Shown one piece after another: positions 37,163-46,210 of a DNA stretch of 64,000 bases. The position numbers and the translations under genes were made by a program. The stretch is taken from contig NZ_AP027270.1 of the NCBI RefSeq assembly GCF_036322705.1, positions 496,001 to 560,000 on the forward strand. Reading direction: 5' to 3'. Position 1 is the stretch's first letter; each line of letters starts with the position of its first letter. A model generated the notes under the pieces. It saw nothing but the letters and a program-made list of their open reading frames with translations. It did no database searches and was not told where the DNA came from. This DNA is from Maricaulis maris (GTDB lineage Bacteria > Pseudomonadota > Alphaproteobacteria > Caulobacterales > Maricaulaceae).

Positions 37163-37235
37163 GATCGTCCCCTTCGACACTTCGGTCGGCGCGATAGGAC
37201 GGGTTTTGGGCGCGCGTTGCAAGCCGCGGAATGCA

Positions 37236-37265
37236 AAACGGCCCGACGTTTCCGCCGGGCCGTTT
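37236..37265 (-). terminator. Terminator of the first M13 peptidase gene
   Basis: AAACGGCCCG...CGGGCCGTTT is a ten-base stem with a ten-base loop. It follows the peptidase stop by 19 bases. Nearly the same hairpin follows the second peptidase gene. Confidence 0.8.
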
Positions 37266-37284
37266 CGTCAGTTCTGTCCGAACC

Positions 37285-39393
37285 TTACCAGATCGAGACG
37301 CGCTCTTCCGGCGGCAGGTAGAGGTCGTGCTCTTCAGTGATGCCGAAGGCTTCGTACCAACCATCCTGGTTGCGCAGGGCGCCATTGATCCGGTACTGCG
37401 CCGGCGAGTGCGGTCCCTGACGCAGCTGACGGACAAGAGCCTGTTCGGTGTACAGGTTCCGCCAGACTTGGCCCCAGGCCATGTAGAAGCGCTGGTCCCC
37501 GGTGAAACCGTCGAGCACCGGCGCTTCGCCGCCATGGTCGCGGAGATAGAGCTGGTAGGCCCGGTGGGCCATCGACAGGCCACCGACATCGCCGATGTTC
37601 TCGCCAAGCGACAAGCGTCCGTTGACGAATTCGCCCTCGATCGGGGAGAACTCGCTGTACTGGGCCGCCAGCTGATCGGTACGCGCGTCAAAGTTCCCGC
37701 GGCTGTCGTCGGTCCACCAGTCACGAAGCACGCCATCGCCATCGGAGCGGCTGCCCTGATCGTCGAAGCCGTGGCCCATTTCATGGCCGATCACGGCACC
37801 AATGCCGCCGAAGTTGACCGCCGGATCGGCATAGGGGTCGAAGAACGGACCCTGAAGGATGGCCGCCGGGAAGACGATCTCGTTTGCCGTCGGCGAATAA
37901 TAGGCGTTCACCGTTTGCGGCGTCATGCCCCATTCCCAATGGCGGATCGGACCGCGCAGGCGGGCCCGGCTATCGGCGCGAGCCCAGGCCGAAATACGCT
38001 CGGAATTGCCGAACAGGTCATCCGGGCGGATTTCGATAGAGGAATAGTCCGGCCACTGGTCGGGATAACCGATCTTCGGCGTGAAGTTCTCGAACTTGTC
38101 GATCGCTCCGGCGCGCGTCTCTTCGTCCATCCATTCCAGGGTCTCGAGGCGCTCACGCAGGGCCATGCCGAGATAATCGACGAGAACTTCCATCTGCGCC
38201 TTGTATTCCGGCGGGAAGTAGCGCTCGACATAGATCTGGCCCAGCGCCATGCCCATGGCTCCGTTCACGTATTGCACGCCACGGGATTCCAGCGGGCGCG
38301 GTTCGTCCACGCCCGACAGGGTGCGGTCGTAGAAGTCGAAGGAGCGCTCGTAGAATTCCGGCGTGAGCGACCCGCGATTGCTCGACAGGTAGCGGAAGGT
38401 CATCCAGTCCTGCCAGGTTTCCACCGGAACCTCGGTGAACAGGGTGGCGAGGGACTGGATGGCAGTATCCTGACGGATCACCACTTCGGTCTGGTCCGCG
38501 AAGTCCAGGGCTTCCATGAAGGCGGTCCAGTTGAAGCCCGGTGCGTCGGCGGCGAGCTGTTCCGTCGTCATCAGGTTGTAGGTCCGGGTCCTGTCACGGC
38601 TGTCTTCGCGGGTCCAGTGTACCTCAGCGAAGGCCGTTTCCAGATCGAGGATGCGCTGGGCACGCTCGGCGCCGCCCTCGACACCGATAAAGCCGAACGT
38701 ATCGCCGATATAGGCGACATAGGCATCGCGGTAGCCCTGGTAGCGCTCGGTGTCTTCGAGGTAGTAGTCGCGGGTCGGCAGGCCGAGGCCACTCTGGCTG
38801 ACGCCGACGATGTAGCGGTCCGGATTGCCCTGGTCGCGCGTTACGCCCGCACCGAAGATGGAGCTTGTTCCGGGCATGCCCATCAGGGTCGCGATGTCGT
38901 CATGGCTGGTGGCGGCGGCGATGCGGTCGATCATCGGCTGGGCCGGCTCAAAACCACGCGCCTGAAGCGTATCCTGGTCCATATACGACGCATAGAGATC
39001 GCCGATCTGCTGCAGCGGCTGGCCAGCAGTCGTTTCGGCCGCGACGGCTTCCTCGATGATGCCGTTGATACGCTCTTCCGACAGAAGGAAGAGCTCGGTG
39101 AAGGAGCCGAAGCGGGAGAAGCCCTGCGGCATCTCGACCGAGTCAAGCCAGCCACCGTTCACATAGCGGTTGAAATCGTCACCCGGGTGAACCGAACTGT
39201 CGACATGCTGGGTCTCGATGCCCCAGCTCCCGAGGCGCGGATCACCGGCAGACGGGTCACCGACCGAGGTCGTTACCGCGCTGGTGCCGGCCTCGTCCTG
39301 TGCTGTTGTGTCAGCAATGGGCGCTTCATTCGCAGCCGGGCTGCAAGCGGCCAACAGGGCCAGGCTCGCGCCGGCCAAGAGAAATTTCTTCAT
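37285..39393 (-). CDS. M13 (neprilysin-like) metallopeptidase, lipoprotein, copy 1
   Basis: A 702-residue zinc endopeptidase. The signal is a lipoprotein type (LLAACS). The zinc-binding helix is VIGHEMGHGFDDQG (HExxH), the third ligand lies in GENIGDVGGL, and the C-terminus GAL...LPPEERVSIW is the usual M13 ending (CxxW-like Trp replaced by SIW). N-terminal WGIETQHVDSSVHPGDDFNRYVNGGW and NAYYSPTANEIVFPAAIL are M13 features. Periplasmic peptide degradation is the likely role. A second, similar gene lies immediately upstream on the same strand, indicating tandem duplication. Confidence 0.94.
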   Translation of the reverse strand: MKKFLLAGASLALLAACSPAANEAPIADTTAQDEAGTSAVTTSVGDPSAGDPRLGSWGIETQHVDSSVHPGDDFNRYVNGGWLDSVEMPQGFSRFGSFTELFLLSEERINGIIEEAVAAETTAGQPLQQIGDLYASYMDQDTLQARGFEPAQPMIDRIAAATSHDDIATLMGMPGTSSIFGAGVTRDQGNPDRYIVGVSQSGLGLPTRDYYLEDTERYQGYRDAYVAYIGDTFGFIGVEGGAERAQRILDLETAFAEVHWTREDSRDRTRTYNLMTTEQLAADAPGFNWTAFMEALDFADQTEVVIRQDTAIQSLATLFTEVPVETWQDWMTFRYLSSNRGSLTPEFYERSFDFYDRTLSGVDEPRPLESRGVQYVNGAMGMALGQIYVERYFPPEYKAQMEVLVDYLGMALRERLETLEWMDEETRAGAIDKFENFTPKIGYPDQWPDYSSIEIRPDDLFGNSERISAWARADSRARLRGPIRHWEWGMTPQTVNAYYSPTANEIVFPAAILQGPFFDPYADPAVNFGGIGAVIGHEMGHGFDDQGSRSDGDGVLRDWWTDDSRGNFDARTDQLAAQYSEFSPIEGEFVNGRLSLGENIGDVGGLSMAHRAYQLYLRDHGGEAPVLDGFTGDQRFYMAWGQVWRNLYTEQALVRQLRQGPHSPAQYRINGALRNQDGWYEAFGITEEHDLYLPPEERVSIW

Positions 39394-39429
39394 TCATACC
39401 TCCCCAAAATAGGCAAACCTTCGGGGGGG

Positions 39430-39457
39430 AAACTAGGGCTTTCCGGCGCTGGCGCAA
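39430..39457 (-). promoter_or_regulatory. Possible promoter of M13 peptidase copy 1
   Basis: On the minus strand, TTGCGC (39452-39457) and TAGTTT (39430-39435) are 16 bases apart, and the start codon is 37 bases further on. The match to consensus is moderate. Confidence 0.35.
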
Positions 39458-39492
39458 TACTTCCCGGGCATGTGTAACAGCCCTGTAATGAA

Positions 39493-39521
39493 AACGGCCC
39501 GACGTTTCCGCCGGGCCGCTT
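39493..39521 (-). terminator. Terminator of the second M13 peptidase gene
   Basis: ACGGCCCG...CGGGCCG forms the stem. The core, including the loop ACGTTTCCGC, is the same as in the hairpin at 37236-37265, so the duplication included the terminator. Confidence 0.75.
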
Positions 39522-39541
39522 CATCATCATTCAGGCAAAAC

Positions 39542-41611
39542 CTACCAGATCGAGACACGCTCTTCCGGCGGCAGGTAGAGGTCATTGTCCTCGGTCACGC
39601 CGAAGGCCTCGTACCAGACGTCGAGATTTCGCACGACGCCATTGGTGCGGTATTGCGACGGGCTGTGCGGGTCAGTTGCGAGGCGGTTGATCAGATTGTC
39701 CTCGCGATAGAGGCGGCGCCAGACCTGGGCCCAGGCCAGGAAGAAGCGCTGCTCACCGGTGAAGCCGTCAATGACCGGGGCCTCGCCATCACAGCAGGAA
39801 TCGAGATGGTGCTGATAGGCGGTATAGGCCATCTGCAACCCGCCCAGATCGCCGATATTCTCGCCCATCGTGAATTCACCATTCACGAAGCGGCCCTCGA
39901 CCGGGGAATAGCTCGAATACTGCGCGCCAAGACGGTCAGCGCGCGCCTCGAAGCGCTCATTGGTCTCCTCGCTCCACCAATCACGGATGGATCCGTCATA
40001 GTCGAAGCGGCGACCCTGATCGTCGAAGCCGTGGCCGATTTCGTGACCGATGACGGCGCCGATGGCTCCGTAATTCATCGCTGCATCGGCATTGGGATCG
40101 AAGAAGGGCGGCTGCAGGATGCCGGCCGGGAAGGTGATCTGGTTCATCAGCGGATTGTAGGACGCGTTGACCGTTTGCGGCGGGTAGGGCCAGGCATCGC
40201 GATCGACCGGGCCGGCCAGATCGGCGACCTGCTCGTTCCACTGGAACTCGTTCAGGCGCATCATGTTGCCGAACAGGTCGTCAGCGCGGATCTCGAGGTT
40301 CGAATAATCCTGCCACTCGTCCGGATAGCCAATGCGCGGCTCGAAGGTGGAGAGCTTCTGGAGGGCGTTGACGCGGGTTGCGTCGTCCATCCAGTCCAGC
40401 GCTTCGAGGCGACCGGCGAAAGCGGTGGTCAGGTTGTTGACCAGCTCTTCCATGGCGGCCTTGGATTCCGGCGGGAAGTGACGGTCGACATAGACCTGGC
40501 CGACGGCTTCGCCGAGCTGGCCACCCACCAGGTTGACGCCGCGACGATCGCGCGGGCGCTGGTCTTCGGTCCCGTTCAGCGTGGTGCCGTACATCGCGAA
40601 ATTGGCGGCATCGAAGGCCTCCGGCAGGGCGCCGGCATTCGAGCGGATGAAGTGGAAGGTCATGTAGTCCTGCCACACATCAACCGGGGTTTCCGCGAAG
40701 ATGGTGCCGGCCGCTTCGATCGCGCTCGGCTGGGCGACGAGATAGGTCGCTACGCTGTCGAGGCCGAGCTGTTCCATGCCGGCTTCGAAGTTCAGCTGCG
40801 GGGCCAGGGCAGACAGCTGGTCCATCGGCATCGGGTTGTAGATTTTCTGGATGTCGCGGCTGTCGGCCTGGGTCCAATGGGTCTCGGCGATGCGCATTTC
40901 CAGATCGAAAATGGCCTGGGCCTTGGTCGCACCGTCATCCATGCCGGCGAGGTCGAAGACCTGCTCGATATAGGCGAGGTAGGCATCGCGATAGCGCTGG
41001 TTGTCTTCTTCCAGATAGAAGTCGCGGTCGGGCAGGCCGAGACCGCCTTGGCCGACAAAGACCGTGTAGCGGGTCGTATCGGCGGGGTCGGGAATGATGC
41101 CGACGCCATAAGGCGACTGGTGATAGATCGTCGCGAACAGCGCGCCGATATCCTCATGGGTCTCGGCCGCAGCGATCTCGTCGAGATAGGGCTGGATCGG
41201 GGTCAGGCCGAGCTGGTCGATGGTCGAGGTGTCCATCCAGCTGCCATAGAGGTCGCCGACCTTCTGCTCGATGGTCCCGTTGGCCGCGTCGAGCGCGGCG
41301 AGCTCGAGGATGATTTCCTGGACCTGTTCCTCGGCTTCGATCGCGAGCTCGGTGAACATGCCGTAATTGGAGCGGTCGGACGGGATTTCCGTGCGGTCGA
41401 GCCAGGCGCCATTGGCGTAGCGGTAGAAGTCATTGCCGGCTGTGACGCTGGTGTCCATGCCGGTCAGGTCGAAACCCCAGGCGCCGATTTCCGGACTGGC
41501 GGTTGCGGTTGCGGTGGTTTGTGTCTCGGTCGCAGCCGGGTCGGTCGGTGCCGCCGGCTGGCAGGCCGCCGTGAGCGCCAGGACGGCGGTGCTGAGCAAA
41601 AGCTTTTTCAT
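39542..41611 (-). CDS. M13 (neprilysin-like) metallopeptidase, lipoprotein, copy 2
   Basis: A 689-residue paralogue of the preceding gene, starting at ATG 41611 with a lipoprotein signal (LTAACQ). Zinc motif VIGHEIGHGFDDQG, third ligand region GENIGDLGGLQMAY, and C-terminal LPPEERVSIW are present. The N-terminal WGFDLTGMDTSVTAGNDFYRYANGAWLDR aligns with copy 1 throughout. A CCDGEAP insertion-like segment near SCCDGEAPVIDGF gives a local Cys pair absent from copy 1. Function is likely periplasmic peptide cleavage with possibly different specificity. The longer frame to 41791 crosses a terminator and is rejected. Confidence 0.93.
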   Translation of the reverse strand: MKKLLLSTAVLALTAACQPAAPTDPAATETQTTATATASPEIGAWGFDLTGMDTSVTAGNDFYRYANGAWLDRTEIPSDRSNYGMFTELAIEAEEQVQEIILELAALDAANGTIEQKVGDLYGSWMDTSTIDQLGLTPIQPYLDEIAAAETHEDIGALFATIYHQSPYGVGIIPDPADTTRYTVFVGQGGLGLPDRDFYLEEDNQRYRDAYLAYIEQVFDLAGMDDGATKAQAIFDLEMRIAETHWTQADSRDIQKIYNPMPMDQLSALAPQLNFEAGMEQLGLDSVATYLVAQPSAIEAAGTIFAETPVDVWQDYMTFHFIRSNAGALPEAFDAANFAMYGTTLNGTEDQRPRDRRGVNLVGGQLGEAVGQVYVDRHFPPESKAAMEELVNNLTTAFAGRLEALDWMDDATRVNALQKLSTFEPRIGYPDEWQDYSNLEIRADDLFGNMMRLNEFQWNEQVADLAGPVDRDAWPYPPQTVNASYNPLMNQITFPAGILQPPFFDPNADAAMNYGAIGAVIGHEIGHGFDDQGRRFDYDGSIRDWWSEETNERFEARADRLGAQYSSYSPVEGRFVNGEFTMGENIGDLGGLQMAYTAYQHHLDSCCDGEAPVIDGFTGEQRFFLAWAQVWRRLYREDNLINRLATDPHSPSQYRTNGVVRNLDVWYEAFGVTEDNDLYLPPEERVSIW

Positions 41612-41644
41612 GCGAAAATCCCCTAATTCAGTGTTCAAGACGCA

Positions 41645-41680
41645 GAAACGCCCCGCATTGAATACAACGCGGGGCGTTTC
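41645..41680 (-). terminator. Terminator of the RND efflux operon
   Basis: GAAACGCCCCGC, a 12-base loop, then GCGGGGCGTTTC: a perfect 12-base stem located between the RND gene stop (41689) and the second M13 peptidase start (41611). The short distance leaves little room for a separate peptidase promoter. Confidence 0.8.
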
Positions 41681-41688
41681 GACGCCAA

Positions 41689-44600
41689 TTATTCGGCAGG
41701 CGAGTGGTCGAGGTGACCGGCCTGCTCGCCATGGGCGAAATCGGTGTCGGTATAGTGGCCGCCGAGCGCCGGCTGTTTCTTGCCCGTCCACACCATCCGG
41801 AAGAAGCGGGCGATGTCGACCCCGATCGCATACATGGCCGGGACCAGCAGCAGGGTCAGGAAGAGGGCGAAGATGACGGCGAAGGCCAGAGCCACCACCA
41901 TCGGCTTCAGGAACTCGGCCTGGGTCGAGCGTTCGGCCATCATCGGGAAGATTCCGAGGAAGGTCGTGACCGAGGTCAGCAGGATCGGACGGAAGCGCTG
42001 GACGCCGGCATCGACCAGGGCCTGGAAGGCCCCGACGCCATTGGCCCGCAGGCGGTTGACGAAGTCGAGCAGCACCAGGTTGTCGTTGATCACGACGCCC
42101 GCCGCAGCCCCGACCCCGAAATAGGAGAAGAGGGCGATCGGCATGCCGAACATGTAGTGGCCGAAGATTGCCCCGGTCAGCGAGAACGGGATGGCGATCA
42201 TGATCACGATCGGCTGGAAGTAGGAGCGGAAGGCGATCGCCAGCAGCAGGTACATGGAGATCAGGGCGAACATCAGCAGCACGATGACTTCCGCCATGAA
42301 TTCGCGCTGCCCCTCGGCCTGGCCGATTTCGTCGCGCGAGACGTGCGGGAAGCGGGCTTCAAACGTGTCCCAATAGTCGTCGTCGAGACTGGCATTGATG
42401 TCGCCCCGGGCGGCCGGATCCGACAGCTCGGCGCTGACCGTGATCGTGCGCATGCCGTTGCGCCGATTGATCCGGTTGAGACCCGGCGCAAAATCCGCCT
42501 CCGCGACCGTGGTGAGCGGGACTTCCCGTCCGTCCGCCGTGCGGATGCGAATGTCGCGGAAGGTATCCAGCGACCGGCGGGAATCCTCGTCCATGCGGAT
42601 CATGACGCGAACGTCCTGACCTTCACGCGGCAGGCGCTGGGCCTCTTCGCCGTAGAAGGCCTGGCGGACCTGACGGGTGACGTCAGCGAGGGTCAGGCCG
42701 AGCGCCCGGGCATCCGGACGCAGGCGGACCTGCAGTTCGTCGGTCGAGGTCTGCATGGAGTCGATCACGTCATAGAGCGTGTCATAGCTGCGCAGCTGTT
42801 CCTTCAGGTCGGCAGCGGCTGCCCGCAATTCGTCCAGGCTCTGACCCGAGAGGGCGAAATTCATCGAATTGCCGCCATCATTGATCGTCGAGTCGAGACG
42901 GATTTCCTCGGCATCCGGGATCGGACCCAGGAATTCGCGGATCTTGGCGGCGACTTCCGCCGTCGGCAGGCCGCCGGGACGATCCTCGGGATCGGCCAGG
43001 GTGATCCAGGCGCGGATCCGGCCATCGGTGGCCATCGTCGAGCGGCTTTCGATCATGTCGATCTCGCCGGGGAACGCCTCGCGATAGAATTGCAGGGCCT
43101 GGTCCTGGGCGCTGTCGAGTTGCTGACGCACCTGTTCGGTCCGGTTCCACGGCGTGCCTTCGGCAAGCTGGATCGTGGTCTGGATCGTCTCATTCTCGAT
43201 CTGCGGCATGAAGACAGAGCCGACGCGATTGGTCGCCAGCAGGGCAATCGAGATGCCGAAGATCAGGAAGAAGCCGATGAAGGTCGCATAGCGGTTGCGG
43301 ATGCAGGCCTTGGCCGCCGGGCGGTAGACGTTGCGGGCAAAGGCCAGCAGCGAGTTGGCGATGGCGCGCTGGACCGCGATCAGCGGACCGAAGAAGCCGG
43401 TATTGGACTGCGGCTTCATGTGCGACAGGTGGGCCGGCAGGATGAGCAGGGACTCGACCAGCGAGAAGCTCAGGGCGGCGATCACCACCAGCGAGATCTG
43501 GCTGGTGAACTGCACTTCCGGACCGGTCAGCAGCATCCAGGGCGAGAACATCATGATGGTGGTGATGACCGCGAAGATGACCGGCTTGGCCACCATCTGG
43601 GTGCCGATGACGGCAGCCGTCAGGCCCGGTTCGCCGCGTTCAACCCGGTCGTGAATATTCTCCCCGACCACAATGGCGTCATCGACGACGATACCGATCA
43701 CGAGCAGGAAGGCGAACAGCGACAGCATGTTCAGCGTCACGCCGAGCATTGGCAGGATCAGGAAGGCGCCGCCAAAGGCAACAAAGATGCCGATGGTCAC
43801 CCAGAAGGCGACGATGGGGCGCAGGAAGAGGAAGAGGACGATGAGGACCAGCACGCCACCGAACAGGGCCGAGCTGGCGATCGTTTCCATCCGGCCGGTA
43901 TACTGCTCGGAATTGTCCCACCACAGCGACAAATGGGTGCCGTCGGGCAGTTCCAGACGCTTGCGATCGATATAGTCACGGACCTGCTGGGAGGTGTCGA
44001 CGACGTCGATATTCGGCGAGGTTTCGACCACGACCAGAACCATCGGCTCGCCATTATAGGTGGCTTCCAGGTTTGAATCGACGAAGCCGTCGGTCACCCG
44101 GGCGACATCGCGCACCCGCAGGGTGCCGCCATCAGCGGTCTGGCGGATGATGATGTCCTCGAATTCCGGAGCCGTGTCGGCCAGCTGGCGCGAGGTGATC
44201 GGCACTTCGCCGAGCTCGGTGCGGATGGTGCCGGCCGAGGCGTTAAGCGAAGTGGAGCGGACGGCGCGGACGATCTCGTCGAAGGTCAGGTCATAGCGGC
44301 GCAGGGTCTCCTCGGAGACCTCGATCGAGACTTCCTCGTCGCGCGTCGCCCACATGTTGACGATGGAGGCACCGGGAAGCTGGGCCACCTCGTCGCGGAT
44401 TTCCCGGGCGATGGCTTGCAGGTCCCGGCGTTCGGCGGCGCCGTGAACGGCGAAACCAACGACCTGGTCCTGGGACCGCCAGGGCGTGACGACGGGGCGG
44501 AAGGCCGATTGCGGGAGGTTGTTGACCGAGTCGACTTCCAGCTTGATGGCGTCAATGAACTCGCCGACATCGACCGAGCGCTTGCCCTCGATATTGACGA

Positions 44601-44907
44601 AGCCGCCGCCTTCACGTGCGGTCGAGGTGATGGTCTCGATGCCATCCATGTCCGCGAGGGCTTCCTCGATGCGGACGATGATCTGTTCCTCGACTTCCTG
44701 CGGCGAAGCACCGGGCCAGGCCACCGAAACGCTGGCGCCGTTGACCGAGACGGTCGGGAAGACCTCCCGGTTCAGCGACTTGTAGCCCATGAACCCGCCG
44801 ATGACGGCGATGATCATGACCAGGTTGGCGGCGACGGAATTGCGCGCCCACCAGCCGATAATACCGCCCCGCGGGGCCTCGTCATGTGTGGTGTTCGGAT
44901 CGGTCAT
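41689..44907 (-). CDS. RND efflux transporter, inner-membrane permease
   Basis: A 1072-residue AcrB-superfamily pump subunit. It has the N-terminal membrane segment (NLVMIIAVIGGFMGY), two large periplasmic loops, and membrane segments 2-6 and 8-12. The proton-relay Asp pair is in GIVVDDAIVVGENI. The GAAAGVVINDNLVLLDFVNRLRANG segment marks the second half. It belongs to the proton-driven HAE1/MdtB-like group by pattern; the substrate is unknown. It is the last gene of the OMF-MFP-RND operon, after a 29-base gap. Confidence 0.94.
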   Translation of the reverse strand: MTDPNTTHDEAPRGGIIGWWARNSVAANLVMIIAVIGGFMGYKSLNREVFPTVSVNGASVSVAWPGASPQEVEEQIIVRIEEALADMDGIETITSTAREGGGFVNIEGKRSVDVGEFIDAIKLEVDSVNNLPQSAFRPVVTPWRSQDQVVGFAVHGAAERRDLQAIAREIRDEVAQLPGASIVNMWATRDEEVSIEVSEETLRRYDLTFDEIVRAVRSTSLNASAGTIRTELGEVPITSRQLADTAPEFEDIIIRQTADGGTLRVRDVARVTDGFVDSNLEATYNGEPMVLVVVETSPNIDVVDTSQQVRDYIDRKRLELPDGTHLSLWWDNSEQYTGRMETIASSALFGGVLVLIVLFLFLRPIVAFWVTIGIFVAFGGAFLILPMLGVTLNMLSLFAFLLVIGIVVDDAIVVGENIHDRVERGEPGLTAAVIGTQMVAKPVIFAVITTIMMFSPWMLLTGPEVQFTSQISLVVIAALSFSLVESLLILPAHLSHMKPQSNTGFFGPLIAVQRAIANSLLAFARNVYRPAAKACIRNRYATFIGFFLIFGISIALLATNRVGSVFMPQIENETIQTTIQLAEGTPWNRTEQVRQQLDSAQDQALQFYREAFPGEIDMIESRSTMATDGRIRAWITLADPEDRPGGLPTAEVAAKIREFLGPIPDAEEIRLDSTINDGGNSMNFALSGQSLDELRAAAADLKEQLRSYDTLYDVIDSMQTSTDELQVRLRPDARALGLTLADVTRQVRQAFYGEEAQRLPREGQDVRVMIRMDEDSRRSLDTFRDIRIRTADGREVPLTTVAEADFAPGLNRINRRNGMRTITVSAELSDPAARGDINASLDDDYWDTFEARFPHVSRDEIGQAEGQREFMAEVIVLLMFALISMYLLLAIAFRSYFQPIVIMIAIPFSLTGAIFGHYMFGMPIALFSYFGVGAAAGVVINDNLVLLDFVNRLRANGVGAFQALVDAGVQRFRPILLTSVTTFLGIFPMMAERSTQAEFLKPMVVALAFAVIFALFLTLLLVPAMYAIGVDIARFFRMVWTGKKQPALGGHYTDTDFAHGEQAGHLDHSPAE

Positions 44908-44936
44908 CGCCGTCTCCCTTCGTCAGCGCGGTGCGC

Positions 44937-46208
44937 TTAGCCGTTGCTCGCGACAGCACCGCTGTCGGCGTCGCCGGTTTCGGTTTCAGCCAGGCCCTCG
45001 GCCGGTTCTTCATCATAGGTCGCCGAATAGGCCGCCATCATCTCGCCGCTCTGGGCGAAGGTCTGGATGCGCATGCCATCATTGGCGCCACGGATCGGTG
45101 AGGTGACCACCAGTTCGCCACGCTCGACGCCCGAGGAGACGACGACGCGGTCGGAATTGGAGTCGATCACGTGGACCGTCCGGACCGAGAGCGTGCCGCC
45201 TTCTTCAGCGACATAGACATTGTCCTGACCACGCAGGGCAGAGCGGGGCAGAATGTAGGCGTTCTCGACATCGCGTCCTGTGATGCTGGCGGTCACGAAC
45301 AGGCCGACAGCCAGCGGCACGCCATTGGCAGCGCCGGCACCGTAGGGATCGGTCACCTCGGCGATGGCATAGAGAACACGGGTCTGCGGATCGATGGCGC
45401 TGTCGGTGCGGATGATCCGGCCCTGCCAGGTGTGCTGGCGGTCAGCGAGCGTTGCCGTCAGCTGCACGGGCATGCCTTCACCTTCGCCACCGGCGTTATA
45501 GGCGATCGGAATACCCAGCAGGCCGAGTTCATGGTCGGTCAGCGGCAGGCGCACCAGGATGGCATCGGTCGAGAAGACCTCACCCATCGGCGTGCCCGGC
45601 GAGACATATTGGCCGAGACCGATATTCTGGCTGCGCACGCGGCCGCTGAACGGTGCCGAAATGCGGGTCCGCTGCAGGTCGAGGCGAGCCGACTGGAGCG
45701 AGGCTTCAGCGGCAGCCAGCTGGGCGCGGGCTTCGGCCATTTGCGGCTCGCGCAGGGTCAGCGAGGAGGCTTCCCCGTCACCCAGCACGGCCCATTCGCT
45801 GGCGGCCAGTTCGGATTCGGCCTGCTCGCGGATCAGCGCCTGTTGGGCCTGGGCGACCTGGGCCGAAGCGCGGGTGACGGCGAGCCGGTAGTCGGCATCG
45901 TCGATCTGAACGAGGGTTTCTCCGGCCTCGAAGAAACCGCCCTCGATGAAGTCCGGGTTCACATAGGTGATCCGGCCGGCCACTTGCGGGACCAGATTGA
46001 TCTGGGTGCGCGGCCGGGCCTCGCCTTGCGACGAGACCTGCAAGGCAATTGTTTCCAGCTGGGCTGCGTCGACAAAGACCGCGACCGGGCGAGGCGCCGC
46101 ATTGGCGCGGTCGGGTTCTTCCTGTGTGGCGAAGAGGCCGAAGATGACGACCAGTCCGGCGGCGGCAACAACGCCGATGATCACGAAGCGTCCGATGAGC
46201 TTACCCAT
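44937..46208 (-). CDS. RND efflux periplasmic adaptor (membrane fusion protein)
   Basis: A 423-residue HlyD/AcrA-type adaptor. There is an N-terminal anchor (FVIIGVVAAAGLVVIFGLF), two lipoyl half-motifs (PQVAGRITYVNPDFIEGGFFEAGETLVQIDDADY and TRISAPFSGRVRSQNIGLGQYVSPGTPMGEV) around a coiled-coil hairpin rich in Ala, Glu and Gln (about 110-180), then beta-barrel and membrane-proximal domains. The ATG follows AGGAG inside the end of the OMF gene, two bases after its stop, so the operon is tightly coupled. Confidence 0.93.
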   Translation of the reverse strand: MGKLIGRFVIIGVVAAAGLVVIFGLFATQEEPDRANAAPRPVAVFVDAAQLETIALQVSSQGEARPRTQINLVPQVAGRITYVNPDFIEGGFFEAGETLVQIDDADYRLAVTRASAQVAQAQQALIREQAESELAASEWAVLGDGEASSLTLREPQMAEARAQLAAAEASLQSARLDLQRTRISAPFSGRVRSQNIGLGQYVSPGTPMGEVFSTDAILVRLPLTDHELGLLGIPIAYNAGGEGEGMPVQLTATLADRQHTWQGRIIRTDSAIDPQTRVLYAIAEVTDPYGAGAANGVPLAVGLFVTASITGRDVENAYILPRSALRGQDNVYVAEEGGTLSVRTVHVIDSNSDRVVVSSGVERGELVVTSPIRGANDGMRIQTFAQSGEMMAAYSATYDEEPAEGLAETETGDADSGAVASNG

Positions 46209-46210
46209 GA

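Noticed and set aside
37231-39477. 748-residue open frame on the plus strand
   Set aside because: It is entirely antisense to the M13 peptidase gene. Long antisense frames are common here because of GC-rich third codon positions; no domain or ribosome-binding site supports it.
39470-41626. 718-residue open frame on the plus strand
   Set aside because: Antisense shadow of the second M13 peptidase, similar in character to the frame opposite copy 1 because the two genes are paralogues.
41704-44076. 790-residue open frame on the plus strand
   Set aside because: Antisense to the RND permease; its Gln/Asp/His-rich sequence is typical of a shadow frame.
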